NCBI RefSeq assembly: GCF_964019385.1
Contig: NC_088654.1
Location: forward strand, 11,520,471-11,584,470
Origin: Sycon ciliatum
Taxonomy: Eukaryota > Porifera > Calcarea > Leucosolenida > Sycettidae
Length of the DNA: 64,000 bases
Direction of reading: 5' to 3'
This document shows, piece after piece, positions 34,930 through 45,911 of this stretch. Position 1 is the stretch's first letter. Every line of letters starts with the position of its first letter. The notes under the pieces were generated by a model, which saw only the letters and a program-made list of their open reading frames with translations, did no database searches and had not been told where the DNA came from. A program made the position numbers and the translations under genes.

Positions 34930-35400
34930 GTCATGAACAATGCTCTAACCATGTGAGCTATGGGACCAGGCAGAACCCAGAAGGCGCTGACAGATGTTTC
35001 ACTCCAAAGGCAGCTCACAACACGTGCCACACATACTGATGGCACTTGGGTCTTTTTCCCTGCCCCAGAGTAAATAATCTTATAACATTATGTCATAATT
35101 ATGTGTGCATGTACATGTAGCGTAGTGGCAGAGCATCGCTGGCCATAAGCGATGGTCACGCCCTGGTTCGAGTCCTGGTGGTGACAGTCAATTTTGGCCT
35201 TCAGCATTTTCCCGTTTGCGTCTTTCCCTGAAACTAATGACGTATTTAAACCTTGCTTAATGTCCGAAATTCAAATGGTCAGTCAGGGAAGTGAACTGCC
35301 TGAAAAGAGAACAAATGCCAGACCCGCCGGGTTGCTTGTCATCAGCAATGCTCTGACCATCTGAGCTACATGCTGAACACGAACCCCTAGCGCAGCTAGC
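34930..35400. repeat. SINE-like segments around a clear copy
   Basis: At 35,118-35,240 (+): GTGGCAGAGCATCG resembles an A-box and GGTTCGAGTCC is a B-box, followed by the tail TTTTCCCGTTTGCGTCTTTC. This is the best SINE copy in the window. On the minus strand, GTAGCTCAGATGGTCAGAGC (near 35,365) and ATAGCTCACATGGTTAGAGC (near 34,960) look like tRNA 5' halves without B-boxes. None folds into a complete tRNA. Confidence 0.6.
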
Positions 35401-36430
35401 GCAACGCCAAAAGGAACCACCTAGAAGTCAAACGGACAACACTGCAACGGACAACACTGCAGTGCAGATTCACAGGAGCAGTACATGCACAAGCAGCCTG
35501 CAACTGAGTGATCGCGTCAACGTCTTGTAGGTTATCATTGGAGTCCATAGAAGACGTGCCCTGTGTGCTGCATAATCCATGGTCCTTGCATGGAGGAAAG
35601 GATTCAAATGCGAGCTGATTATTACAGAGTTACGAGGGTTAGAATGCGGAGGGGGGGGGGGGGGGTAATCAGAGGAAATTCCATCATGAACATTTTCTTA
35701 CTACGAAGCAGATGCTCAAGGGTTTGGTTAGCCTCCACCTGCCACTCATTCTGTTGGTCGTAACCTGACAAGATGAAGATGTACAGTGTGCATAGTCATT
35801 ATAATAATTTTATTATGATGTACATGTACATGTACGCAAGAGGTACACAAAAGGAAGTACAATAGGGCGGTTTCGTTGTTTCGTTATCTCCTCTGCTTGC
35901 CTTCATATACCTGCGCTTTTTCTGTTGTCTGAGGATTGGTGTTTGCCATGAAACTCTGAGTAACAACGAAACAGTCCTATTAATTTTTACTTCCTTTCGT
36001 GCACCTCTTGCGCACTGCGCTCTGTCCACTACGGGCATTTGAGCACAATTGCAGATCAAGGTGCACTGCCTCTGTGATATACAATCATGTATTGTATTGT
36101 TGTGCAACGATCTGACGGGGGAGGGGGGGGGGTCAGACCGATAAAGCAGTATCTGAGCACGTTCAGTACACCATGGTACACTGGATGAATCTTTGTGAGA
36201 TGTCTGTCACAATGCATGTTTTTTTGTTTTTTTGAGAAACAAGATCTGACGAGTATTTTATTCATAATAATATTATGGTGGTAAACACGCACCTGGCAAT
36301 ATGGCGGTAAATACACAATTTCACAATGCATGTACTTGTGGTTGAACTATGAGTAAATCCAAAGCAGCTATTGGAGGGTTGTCTTTTACTTCTTGTTGTG
36401 TAAGTGATCAACAATGCAGTGTGTGAAAGG
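35401..36430. other. Anonymous DNA with G runs
   Basis: G runs lie at 35,651-35,665 and 36,122-36,132. A block at 36,252-36,310 matches 24,525-24,575. No gene is supported. Confidence 0.4.
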
Positions 36431-36775
36431 CAAACGGCGCCAACACACACCAGCACAGCTAGCTCCTGGCGCTGTCGAACAGAGGCCAAGATGTTGGCAC
36501 TGACCTTCAGCTTCTGTCCGGCATCCTGTTCAGCTGTAGTGGCCTGCAGCACCTTGTCCAAGTGGATTTTCGTTCTCCTTTTTTTTGTAATGAGTAAGAA
36601 AATAATAGTTTGAGTAAGAATATCCACTTGGATAAGGTACTGCAGGCCACTAGTGTACAGCTGAACAGGATGCCGGATAGAAGCTGAAGATCAATGTCAA
36701 CATCAATTGAGCCTTGGCCTCTGATCTACTGTGCCAGGAGCTGACTGCGCTGGTGTGTGTTGGCGTGCATTTGCG
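36431..36775. repeat. Inverted duplication of coding-like sequence
   Basis: CACACCAGCACAGCTAGCTC at the left and its near-complement around 36,740 define two arms of about 160 bp joined by a short centre near 36,610. The minus-strand reading of the left arm gives KIHLDKVLQATTAEQDAGQK, which looks protein-like; the right arm repeats it with substitutions and indels. The source gene is not recognised. Confidence 0.6.
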
Positions 36776-38300
36776 TTTGTTGCCACGACTCGAGAATTCT
36801 CTCCAAGTAGTGTATGTACGCTGCAATGATGGTCCGCTGGATTGAATCATGGTGCCGATGTTGCCTTCATGCCGATCCGTAAGGCTGTTCCACTGCATGT
36901 TCAACAATGTCAGCCCAGCAGCGAGGCACTCGTGTTTGTCGTCGCTGATTTAGCAAACGGAGAGATTGAAAACGGTGCTTGTACGGGTGATAGTTCAGTA
37001 GTACAGCAAAGAGCAGGGCAGTTGACCTGTGTCAGTGGTAGACTACAGAAATCAAGACCAGACTGATCCAAGGCTTGGCTTGGGCTGGTAAGCATGCTTG
37101 CCGTCTCGTTGCCAGTTTGTGCAAGCCCCACGACCACACGATGGGCACACAGGATGTTCTGCTGCCAGTCATCATCACTAACATCTTCCAGCGGTGGAGA
37201 CAGATCAGGCGCATGCGCCGGTGACCTTCATGGGGGGGGGGGGGGCTTCCGGGGGCCACCCCCAGGGAAATTGTTCAAAAAATAAAGCAAAATCCTGCAT
37301 TTTGACCGAAAAAAGGGGGGTTCCGGGCACCCAGGAACCCATACGAGGCACGCGCCTGAATTCTGACTGCAGGGTTGTAGCGTCACGAAAGGAGCTGCAG
37401 GCCTTGCACTTTGCCGTGATGCTGAAACACGTCATTGCCTATCCAGGCCCAAAAACTCCCCTACGGCATCATACAACATCGGAGTGGACATGCTTTGAAC
37501 AAGACAAGCCCATGGTGAGAGAAGAGCTTGTCGGTCGCCCGTGCTGGTGATTCAGGAACTGGCATCACTTCGGCCTTGATGGCGTTGGTAGCGGAGGATG
37601 CTAGACCATTTGTTTTCCTTTGAGCAGCTCTTCGGCAAGATACTCGGCGTTGTCCCGCGGGTAGAACGGTGGATAGATGGTTGGCCCATTGGATGGCGTT
37701 ATCGTGGTATCCGGACAGGAAGACAAGTGACAGGGTGGTCCTCGGCGCCTCGCAAGACACACGGCGCACATGGAAACAACCGTGGACTGGTTTGTAGCAG
37801 CACATCCATCCAGTTGCTATCCACTTCAATGGCTAAGAGCATCCAGATGCAATGTGCAAGCACCCAAATAGCTAGCCAGTCTAGCCACATTCGTCTCATT
37901 AAGATCATTGCTGGCGACATAACGAGCCACCAGTGCCTCTTGGAGCGTGAGATGGTTGAATCACTGCTGTTGCTTTTCTACGGGTGACTCTTTGTCGCAA
38001 CCTATGAGCAGGCCTATGGATCGTGCACCGAGCAGAGAATCAAAGGCTCTAGAATCCGCATCGGCAAAGAGCGTCGTCTTGCAGACGTCATGCTACCTAT
38101 TTCAGCAGAACATTTATCGGCAAGCACACACGGGCAAGGTGAAATACTAGTACTGTAGTTTGAGATGTTGATGACATCTGTGGACACATCTTCCCAGCTG
38201 CAGGACTGCATGAGCTGTGCGGTGCAAAACCTTCTCCTGCTGCACCTTGACGACCATAGAGTTCAGAATGGTGCCTAGTCTGCCGGGGCAGCTACTCAAT
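36776..38300. other. Region with coding-like remnants
   Basis: Several short frames on both strands are interrupted and none carries a motif I can name. A G run sits at 37,233-37,246. The context (NACHT relic just downstream) suggests decayed gene material. Confidence 0.3.
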
Positions 38301-38309
38301 GCTGCTATA

Positions 38310-38670
38310 CAGCTTGCACAAGGCGTCGGCAAAGAACCATGCACCATAGTCTCCTGACTCCTGACTCCAGCTGTGGCATACTCCGTACCAGGTCCGGCGA
38401 AGCAGCGGAATGCCTGTTCGATAGGATGTTGCGTACATAATGCTCCACGTCATCATTCTCAAAGCCGAGCAGCTCAACTCGGCACTCGAAGGTGATTCTG
38501 TGTGTGAGACCCATTGCCTCGGCTGAATGATGACACTTCTGTATGAGATTCATGCCGGAAAGATCTCGGTCGTTGATGAACTGGCTGCTGTCGTCCAGCT
38601 TCACCTCGGCACATCTAAGCCGTCAAGTATGATCCAAGCGTGTTTGGCATTATCCCATACGGTAGTCGAT
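38310..38670 (-). pseudogene. NACHT-like NTPase fragment
   Basis: The minus strand encodes AKHAWIILDGLDVPR, a Walker B-like motif of the NACHT type (hydrophobic run then DGLD). A stop follows at once. After a one-base frame change, another frame gives RVELLGFENDDVEHYVRNIL, which matches the sequence that typically opens the winged-helix part of NLR proteins (VEVLGF..ED...Y). Walker A was not found upstream. The frameshift, the stop and the lack of flanking exons indicate a relic. The alternative is a chance resemblance, but the two motifs occur in the right order. Confidence 0.45.
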
Positions 38671-38674
38671 CAAA

Positions 38675-38910
38675 GCATGACTGGTCGGTTGGCAGAGTTA
38701 CTCCATCCTTGTCCAGGTACCAGTACAGCAAGACGGCGACGCAATTGGCATCATGCATGGAGGGAAGGCGGTATGATCATTGATGCATAACTGTTCGGGA
38801 TTACCGCGTATGTAGCTGATCATGCATGCCTGTTCGGTTGGCAGAGTTAATGTTGCGCTTGTCCAGTTACTGGTCGGCGACACAATTGGCATTATAAGCG
38901 GAGTAAAGGC
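38675..38910. repeat. Tandem duplication, about 145-bp unit
   Basis: GCATG...GGTTGGCAGAGTTA...TTGTCCAG...GGCGACRCAATTGGCAT occurs at about 38,675-38,752 and again at 38,824-38,894. The two units are separated by roughly 70 bp. Confidence 0.65.
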
Positions 38911-39890
38911 GTAGCTCAAGCGCACAGCATGACAATGTGTTGCCCGGTAAGACCCTTGGCCCAATCGTGCAGACTCATCTTTGCAAACAGCTTCAGGTTT
39001 CCACCACCGGAACACGAGAGCGCAATCTACCGGAACGTCCTATCGTCCGTCTACCAGAGTTCTGAGCGCTGAGAACGTCGGCAAGTTTGATTTTGCTCAG
39101 CTTCTTAGCAACGGCAACAAACTAGTGCTAGAGCTGTTCTATGCCAGCCATAGTTGTGAAGTTTGTCAGTGTGGCGCATCTAGCCGCTGACAGTGTGACG
39201 CGACACAATGTGCATGCTGGCAAGGATTCCACCCATCTGCAGACGTTTTGCTTTCTGCTTGCTTTGTAGCAGCGTTCCAAGATGATACTCCCACCTGGCA
39301 TAGACTGAGCGCAGTCGAGCACGGTACCTCTCAGCGACAGCTTCGGCAAGTCCAGGCCTATTCTCGACCTGGTCTGATATTGCCTCTGGCTCGGACCTAG
39401 ATGTATTTGTACTTGCTCACTGCAAAAACTGGTCACGGGGGTCTCCCCGGGAGAGGGGGGGGGGGAGATTTTCAAAAGGGAATCTTGGAAAGATGATTTG
39501 ATAGGCTATTGAACAGCCCAATGGCTGACACCCCCTAGAAATCCCCAAACTTGGTGTAATGGGATCTTGACTCGGAACGGCACCAGCTGCGGGCTAGTTT
39601 TGTGTCCTAGGCGAGGCTTGATACATGTAGCCGTTGCTTTTATGCTCTTGCCGTTCTTCGGCGGCTTTCTCCATGCGGGAAAGCTCCAGATCGCAGCACC
39701 CGATGCTTGCTTCCTGATTTGGCCATGGGTGTGTCTGATGCGACGCTGTGGGTGCTGAGCAGGACTGGACCATCACACGGTGACATTGAAGACACGCCGG
39801 TGCTGTAGAGAGGTTCCCGGATTGAATTGACTCCACTTGTAGTGCTACGTGACACTGTTCCCTATTTCAGCTGAACAATTTATTGGCAGC
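38911..39890. other. Anonymous DNA
   Basis: A G run lies at 39,456-39,465. No supported gene. Confidence 0.4.
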
Positions 39891-39894
39891 CACA

Positions 39895-39925
39895 CACAGG
39901 CACACACACAGGCACACACACACAG

Positions 39926-39991
<66 letters not shown>

Positions 39992-40010
39992 ATACACACA
40001 CACACATGTG
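39895..40010. repeat. (CA)n microsatellite
   Basis: About 110 bp of nearly pure CA dinucleotide. The His/Thr and Val/Cys-rich frames through it are artefacts. Confidence 0.95.
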
Positions 40011-40105
40011 CACACGAGTGAGAACAATAACAAGTTTATCCACAGGAAGATGGATGCGCAAGAGGCACACAAAGGAAAGAAAGGACTCTTGTTGACAAGA
40101 ATTGC

Positions 40106-40214
40106 AATAAACAGAACCAGCCGAAGCATCATTTCACGAAGGTTTCTCTAGAATTTGTTCATGACATCAAATTAAAATCTTCGTGAAATGACGCTTCAGC
40201 TGGTTCTGTTTGTT
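40106..40214. repeat. Hairpin MITE
   Basis: AAACAGAACCAGCCGAAGC with ATTTCACGAAG at the left is complemented by CTTCGTGAAAT and GCTTCAGCTGGTTCTGTTT at the right. A related single copy is at 16.84-16.94 kb. Confidence 0.75.
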
Positions 40215-40475
40215 TCAATCCTGTAAAACACCTTTTGTCACCTCGTCGCCTTTTCAAATATTTCTTTTGTTCATACTCAGACATTCATGGTGTAACAGCC
40301 AATCATCATGCAGCAGTGAAGGCGCTCTACCTATCACGGCCATTCAGCACACAGGCCCGCCGGAACCGGTACGGTACGGTTAGTCAGGGCCTCACCGCAC
40401 CAACTTGGTGGCCACCACCAATGCATGTGTACCGCTGAGGAGGTCGTACGTACCCAATATATCATACACTAGGCA

Positions 40476-40653
40476 CAGTACAACCTGTCAAGGCGACCAC
40501 TCGGATAAGGCGACCACCTGTCCCAGACGACCACTGCAGCCAGCACCAAGGGATGCTATTTCCAGTCAAATGACCCTGGATAAGGAGACCACCTGGGTAC
40601 AGAGGCCACACTTTGAAGGTCCCTTGAGCGGTCGTCTTAGACAGGTTTCACTG
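40476..40653. mobile_element. Pogo/Tigger-like MITE
   Basis: Ends are CAGTACAACCTGTCAAGGCG and, complemented from the right, CAGTGAAACCTGTCTAAGAC. Internal GGCGACCACCTGTCCCAGAC blocks are repeated. Element ends of this form are typical of non-autonomous pogo/Tigger transposons. A degraded copy is at 34.5-34.7 kb. Confidence 0.65.
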
Positions 40654-40971
40654 TGTGAAAGATCATGGTATGGCCAGACCAATCAAAACCTGCTTCAGGC
40701 GGTCCTGGCACTCTAGCAGGTTAAGGCGCACTGCCTCTATGTACGAGGATGGATGTGCATCATGCTAGCCTGCACCCCCGGTCATACACTTTACCTTGTC
40801 TTTAGTAGAGGGCTCCGGACACACTACGGCCATGCACTACTGTGTTGACCCTACCACTTCTCATCGTTGGTACGTAATCTCTTTCTTCTCTTTTTTATTA
40901 CTATTATTCACAAACCTAACTCGTAAAATAAAGTTGATCTTGAATGAAATGCTTTGATTAGCCGTGGTTGG

Positions 40972-41040
40972 CTATAAAACCCCTGCAATCGCCACGCAAA
41001 GTGGTCATTGGCTACCCCAGCCATGCATTGCCTGGAATAC
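40972..41040 (+). repeat. Dispersed repeat shared with 45.7 kb
   Basis: CCCTGCAATCGCCACGCAAA and GTCATTGGCTACCCCAGCCA recur as the reverse complement at 45,700-45,765. Confidence 0.6.
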
Positions 41041-41094
41041 AACTAAAACTCAACTAAATTGATCAGTGACTTTAAATTTCGAGTGCCCTGAAAT

Positions 41095-41200
41095 GGAAAT
41101 AATAATATAAATATTATTTGCGGGATCTGCGTCGGCATCGCTTGAATGTTCAGAAACACACACCTAGCCTTCGCATCCGCAGGCCACCACTATGCCTGTT
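41095..41200 (+). repeat. Dispersed repeat, copy 2 (partner at 4.6 kb)
   Basis: GCTTGAATGTTCAGAAACAC followed by AGCCTTCGCATCCGCAGGCC and ACCACTATGCCTGTTGACC. It matches 4,575-4,680 in the opposite orientation. Confidence 0.55.
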
Positions 41201-42490
41201 GACCTTAGTGGCGAATGCAGACCTCGCAAGTGTGTCAGGGGAGGACCATATCTCCCTGAAATGAAATCTACACTAATCGCTGACCCTACTACTAAAATGG
41301 TAGCAACGCTAGTTGTGCAAATCCACGATACATGTACATGTACATGTAAGTCTTCACAAATAATGCACTTGCAGTGCTCGTGTTGTAGCACAAACGGCCA
41401 TTGGCATTGTTAGATAACACGGCTGAACGGGGGCGTCAGAAGGTGTGTTGCAATGGTAAGGTCAGCGATTAGTGTAACACCTTCTGACATCCCTGTTTGT
41501 GTTTAGACATCTCATCGTGCAACGCCAATGGCCATGTATGTCACATCAGCACAAGTGCATTTTTTATATGAAAATCCACTGTACCAAGTTGCCGGCTAGG
41601 CACGAGAAATGGGGGCATCACGTGTGAAGACTTACGATGGACATGCACAACTAGCTAGGCTAACATCCAGTACTAGTAGCTAGGGAATTGATGACCAGTA
41701 ACTGGTCATCAATTTGCCGAGTGATCCTTTCGTGGAAGTACATTCATTTTCAACGCGGCTGTGCTTATGATTTTAGCTGTGGAGTGATGACGTCAGAATG
41801 GAATGGCTAGCACCAAAAGCGAGCCCTGTGTTTTGATTTTGCACGTACACGTACTGTATTGTGTTTCAAGAACAAGACAATCATTCAGAGCAGATTCGCA
41901 ATTTGATGCTTCACCCAATGACCCACAACCACTGCACTTCCGATGCCGAGAGGCAGGCCCTCACCCCAGTTTGTCAACCGTTCCCCGTGTCTAAACCCCA
42001 AGACGAAGTGAGTACAGTTACTCAGTGGTGGATAGATTTTTTTAAAGGAAAAAGTTACAATTTCGAAAGAAGTCGGTCAGCAACGAAGCAGTTCACACAT
42101 TCAAGTAAAGCCAATGATTATTGTAACCGAACACACTTTAATACAATTCCATTTTTTCTTTCTCCTAAGCTTCCAGCCAACGCTTGGCCGCTGAGTGGAC
42201 GTACACGTATCGACTCCACCACGGTCTGTGAGCAACAGCAGTTTGACCTTCTGGAAACCTCCCGACTGTGACAACGCGTTCTAGATTTTTACTGAAATAG
42301 AAAGATAAAACCCATTGGCTTCGAGTTCTCAGTTTTTCGCTCCTAGCCTGTCACGAGCATTGGCATCAGGGAGTCCGGCGTAAGGTACGACTCCCTGATT
42401 GGCACTGTGTCTGTGTGTGCTCCAGCCCGACTTGGCAGCCATCACAATTGATGTCGATGTGTTAGTATGAGCGTGTGAGAAACTCACCAT
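41201..42490. other. Anonymous DNA
   Basis: An ACATGTACATGTACATGTA run lies near 41,330-41,348. No gene is supported; the frame at 41,861-42,271 has no recognised domain. Confidence 0.4.
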
Positions 42491-42496
42491 ACACCG

Positions 42497-43369
42497 TTAA
42501 AGGGGAAGTTAAGGCAAAAATTAAAATTTCACCAGTTGTAGTCTTCGGGGTGCTGAGTCGAATGGTCGTGGTCCGAGGAAGCTGAGACGCTCCCTTCCTA
42601 CTTGAATCCCAATCGAACTCGCGCACTTCCACCGAAACTGGGTGACTGCGCCCTACGAGATGGGGATTTGTATGCAAAATGTCACTAAAAGCGCCATTTC
42701 GTTCTTATAAAAGCACGGATGACCGCGATTGGCCCATATGTTGTAGTCTTTTGGACGCTGAGTCGACTGGTTTTGGTCCGAAAAGGCTGCGATGCAGCGT
42801 TCCGCCTTTATTCCCAATCGAACATGGTTGAACAAGCGTCACGTGCTCCTGCGTACGCCAGTCACCTGGTCACCGTGCCTGCAGGGTACAACTTTACTTA
42901 CTAGCTTGTTTGACCTTTTTTGGGTGCAGTCCTGTCACTCGAGTTGAACTCGAGTTGAACCTTGGTGTGAAAGTTGTCACCTGCTGGCGTGGTGACCAGG
43001 TGATTTGGGCACCCAGGAGCACGTGACCACTTGTTCAACCATGTTCGATTGGGAATAAAGGAGGCACGCTGCATCGCAGCCTTTTCGGACCAAAACCAGT
43101 CGACTCAGCGTCCAAAAGACTACAACATATGGGCCAATCGCGGTCATCCGTGCTTTTATAAGAACGAAATGGCGCTTTTAGTGACATTTTGCATACAAAT
43201 CCCCATCTCGTAGGGCGCAGTCACCCAGTTTCGGTGGAAGTGCGCGAGTTCGATTGGGATTCAAGTAGGAAGGGAGCATCTCAGCTTCCTCGGACCACGA
43301 CCATTCGACTCAGCACCGCGAAGACTACAACTGGTGAAATTTTAATTTTTGCCTTAACTTCCCCTTTAA
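42497..43369. mobile_element. TTAA-flanked foldback transposon
   Basis: TTAA target copies lie at 42,497-42,500 and 43,366-43,369. The inverted ends AGGGGAAGTTAAGGCAAAAA continue as arms of about 370 bp (outer AATCCCAATCGAACTCGCGC, inner AACATGGTTGAACAAG) around a spacer near 42,880-43,000. TTAA duplication with AGGGGAAGT ends resembles piggyBac-type non-autonomous elements. There is no transposase ORF. It is related to the element at 56.2 kb. Confidence 0.8.
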
Positions 43370-43372
43370 CGC

Positions 43373-43416
43373 GTTGCCTGATGATCGTAGTAATACGTGA
43401 AACTGAGAGTTGTGAC
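43373..43416 (+). ncRNA. Hammerhead ribozyme, type I (H3)
   Basis: Stem I GUUGC (43,373-43,377) pairs with GUGAC (43,412-43,416) through three Watson-Crick and two G-U pairs. The catalytic CUGAUGA is at 43,378-43,384. Stem II CGU/ACG (43,386-43,388/43,395-43,397) closes a 6-nt loop. GAA follows at 43,399-43,401, then stem III ACU-GAG-AGU ending in U (43,410). The predicted cut is after U43,411. All core bases are present. The weak points are a U-U pair at the base of stem II and the very short stem III, which is usual for animal repeat-encoded hammerheads. A TTAA-element end lies 3 bp upstream. Confidence 0.75.
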
Positions 43417-43419
43417 AAA

Positions 43420-44384
43420 GCTTCCAATCTCTCTCGTGGAAACTCACCATACATGTACAATGTAGTTTCATACAGTCTTAGGGTAACCATGGTAACTGTG
43501 ACGGCTCAGTACTCAGTAGTACTGTACAGCACGCTATGACGAGACTCGAGTCGTAGAAGACGAAAAAGGCCCAACCCTGCCCTGCCAGTTACAGTGTACA
43601 TGGCCTTACGCAAGTTACGGGGGCCGCCATGGCAAAATGATCAATCATCAATCAGATCAAGATCAAGATCAATCATGCGCTACACAAAACCTTGCTAAAG
43701 GGTAACAGGGTAGTGTGAGGGGGGTTCCCCAGCCCAGGCCAGAGTGCACATAACAGCGACTTTCACGACTCGATGATTGTTCACTCGAAATATTATTATG
43801 TTTGTGAAAGGAAGCTGGCATGTGGAAGTTTGCTCTGAGGCCAGAGTCTATCAAACTGAGCCACTCCTTTGTGTTTGCCCGTTGCCTCCAAATTTTTATT
43901 TCAAATTTTGGTGTCACAGAGGTGGCTCCAAACCCAAACAGTTTTGGAGTGCACATCAAGTTCACCCTGAGTTCTGAAATTAGGTAATTGCTATCGCTCC
44001 ATGACGGCCAGTATAGAGCAACAATAAGCCTTGTGTGTGCTTCCATTAGTTTTCATTGGTATGCTGTGCATTATTGGCGAGAGGCGAGCCGCTGTTTACC
44101 TGCGACAAGAAGTTGACTTTTCGAAAGACGTTCAACTCAACTCGCAGTGCGAAGCAACACGTCAAAAACCCACCTGCTTGGTTTGGCGCTTCTGGTCATC
44201 GCAGAGCCATGAACTTTTGGCTCGGAGTAAAACACATCGTAGTCTCACTGCGGCATATGTGTTCTAATCAAAATACGAAGAAAGAAAGTGAATATTGAGC
44301 CCGTTCCGGTTTGCAACCCTAAACCGTCTCCTTTACAGTGGCTGTGCTAGGAACGCACAGTGCCCTCAGTTGGGTTGACAGCAA
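43420..44384. other. Anonymous DNA
   Basis: GTGGAAACTCACCATACA at about 43,436 repeats the segment GAGAAACTCACCATACA at 42,478, on the other side of the TTAA element, which suggests the locus was a tandem repeat before the insertion. No supported gene. Confidence 0.35.
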
Positions 44385-44515
44385 CACCCTAGCTCAGTGG
44401 TCATAGCATCGCTTGCTTCAAGCGAAGGTTCCTGCCGATCCTGGTTTGAATCCTTGTGATGAAGGTCAAGTTTTTCTTCTGACGTTTTTCCTTTTCAACA
44501 CCCTCAACTAACGGA
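44385..44515 (+). repeat. tRNA-derived SINE, copy with A and B boxes
   Basis: CCTAGCTCAGTGGTCATAGC resembles a tRNA A-box region. CCTGGTTTGAATCCTTGTGA is a B-box one base from consensus. The tail GACGTTTTTCCTTTTC resembles the 35.2-kb copy. The head does not form a full cloverleaf. Confidence 0.65.
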
Positions 44516-44854
44516 TCATCGAAATGCAGATTGAGAACCTGTCTATTATGGCACGAACCTGACCCTGGAGATGTGGCTTACATTAGACACACTTTCATTG
44601 GACCGATGGCGATGGCCGACGGTAGGTTGTAGTCGTTTCCTGTGGTGTGCCGGAGTTTGATTATATTGTAAGGAACATTATGTCATTTCTCATTGCGTGC
44701 TTCATTTCTGTCATACTACCGAGAGTGTATGCCTGTATGGCATTCTCATTCTACGACAGTGCTCGCTTCAATGAATTTTGCTGTATTTGGGTAGGGTTCA
44801 CATTCTTCCTTTCATGCAATTGTTTCCTGTATTTGAACTGTGTTCTACTCCTCC

Positions 44855-45029
44855 ATAAATTGCAAATCGCACACAAAAGGCACAATGGTGTTTTACAGAT
44901 TTGTCGCAACTCAGAGTTTCTTGCTCAATGCAATCATCAGGCGACTCTTGTATGTAATAGTGCTCCACATTGTTGTGTCGAGCCCTCTCCGCTGGCAGAA
45001 GGAAGTTTTCCTCCTTATAAATTGCAAAT
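44855..45029. repeat. 162-bp spaced direct repeat bracketing a ribozyme
   Basis: ATAAATTGCAAAT is found at 44,855-44,867 and 45,017-45,029, each preceded by TCCTCC or a variant. The hammerhead H4 is between them. One ribozyme per roughly 160-bp repeat spacing is what a retrozyme-like or satellite monomer would show, but the second unit is not complete. Confidence 0.5.
44903..44945 (-). ncRNA. Hammerhead ribozyme, type I, intact (H4)
   Basis: The best example in the window. Minus-strand order: stem I GUCGC (44,945-44,941), CUGAUGA (44,940-44,934), stem II UUGC-AUUGA-GCAA (44,933-44,921), GAA (44,920-44,918), stem III ACU-CUG-AGU (44,917-44,909), cleavage base U44,908, stem I partner GCGAC (44,907-44,903). 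Stems I and II are fully Watson-Crick and every core base matches the consensus. The weak stem III would favour activity in dimers, as known for animal hammerheads. Confidence 0.85.
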
Positions 45030-45142
45030 TGTGTTTTTTGCCCGTAAAAAGAGGCTGTTATCACTGGACCCTTTGTCACAGTTTGTGTGCAATGACAATG
45101 TGATAAGGTGCTGGCACTGTAACACTATTGTTTTGAGAATCG

Positions 45143-45193
45143 GTGTTCCTGACTGCAACCATAAACTATTTTTATGGTTGTAGTCAGGAACAC
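45143..45193. repeat. Near-perfect hairpin
   Basis: GTGTTCCTGACTGCAACCAT is complemented by ATGGTTGTAGTCAGGAACAC with a single mismatch and an AAACTATTTTT loop. It may be the tip of a MITE or a strong RNA hairpin. Confidence 0.75.
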
Positions 45194-45248
45194 TGTTTTC
45201 CATACAGTGCGGTCCTCCGCCTTGTAAACATGCTGTCATTGTGTGAAA

Positions 45249-45392
45249 AGTTCGCACGTCCGCGTTACAACCGGCTATACAATTGCGTTGAGAAACACAA
45301 CCAGCTTAGGAAGTTTCGCTCGTGCCAGGCCACCACCATGCCTGTGATACCAGGGTGGCAGATGCAGCGCCTAACGGCGAGGGTGAGGTGGT
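45249..45392 (+). repeat. Uninterrupted paralogue of the transposon insertion site
   Basis: This repeat aligns to 7957-8087 and then continues without a break into the sequence found right of the transposon: GCAGCGC then CTAACGGCG (45,364-45,379). It therefore represents the pre-insertion state of the 8.09-13.99 kb element. Confidence 0.85.
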
Positions 45393-45911
45393 AACTCTCA
45401 CAGACTCTCACAACCATTATGTTCATTGTGAAAACCCCATTTCTCTCCTCATCAATCCCTACTTCTCTTTGTACATACATCTACATCTACTGTTCTTTCA
45501 ATCAAATGAACCCCTCGATAGGCACATTGCCTTTGGGTCATTTCATAATAATAAAACATGCTAAACCTATCAAGGAAGGCTTGCATACCGTAAACCATAA
45601 TTATTATTCTTCACACATGCTGTTGTGGTTTGACAGCATATCTAATACCGTACGGTACTGTAGTGCAGTCTGTGCAGAGAGTTTCTTTAATTTTATTCCA
45701 AGCAATACATGGCTGGGGTAGCCAATGACCGCTTTGCGTGGCGATTGCAGGGTTTTTGAGTGAAATTAGGTTCCATAATGGCCATAGCTGCAAAAAGGGT
45801 GCCCAACGTGCTTGACAGGCAACATGAAAGATGGAGCACGCACGTCAACGAGCAATGGACAACCCCGGCTGAGTGCTACTGTTAGTTAGTGAGGTAAATG
45901 ACTAGAGGTGT

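Noticed and set aside
35118-35200. Functional tRNA gene
   Set aside because: A- and B-box-like segments are present but acceptor and anticodon stems do not form. A SINE head explains it.
39849-40151. His/Thr- and Val/Cys-rich ORFs
   Set aside because: They are readings of the (CA)n microsatellite. The same applies to 32,344-32,632 and 54,303-54,488.
44647-45183. 178-codon ORF with hydrophobic start
   Set aside because: It reads through the hammerhead H4, its flanking direct repeats and a 50-bp hairpin, so it is not a plausible gene.
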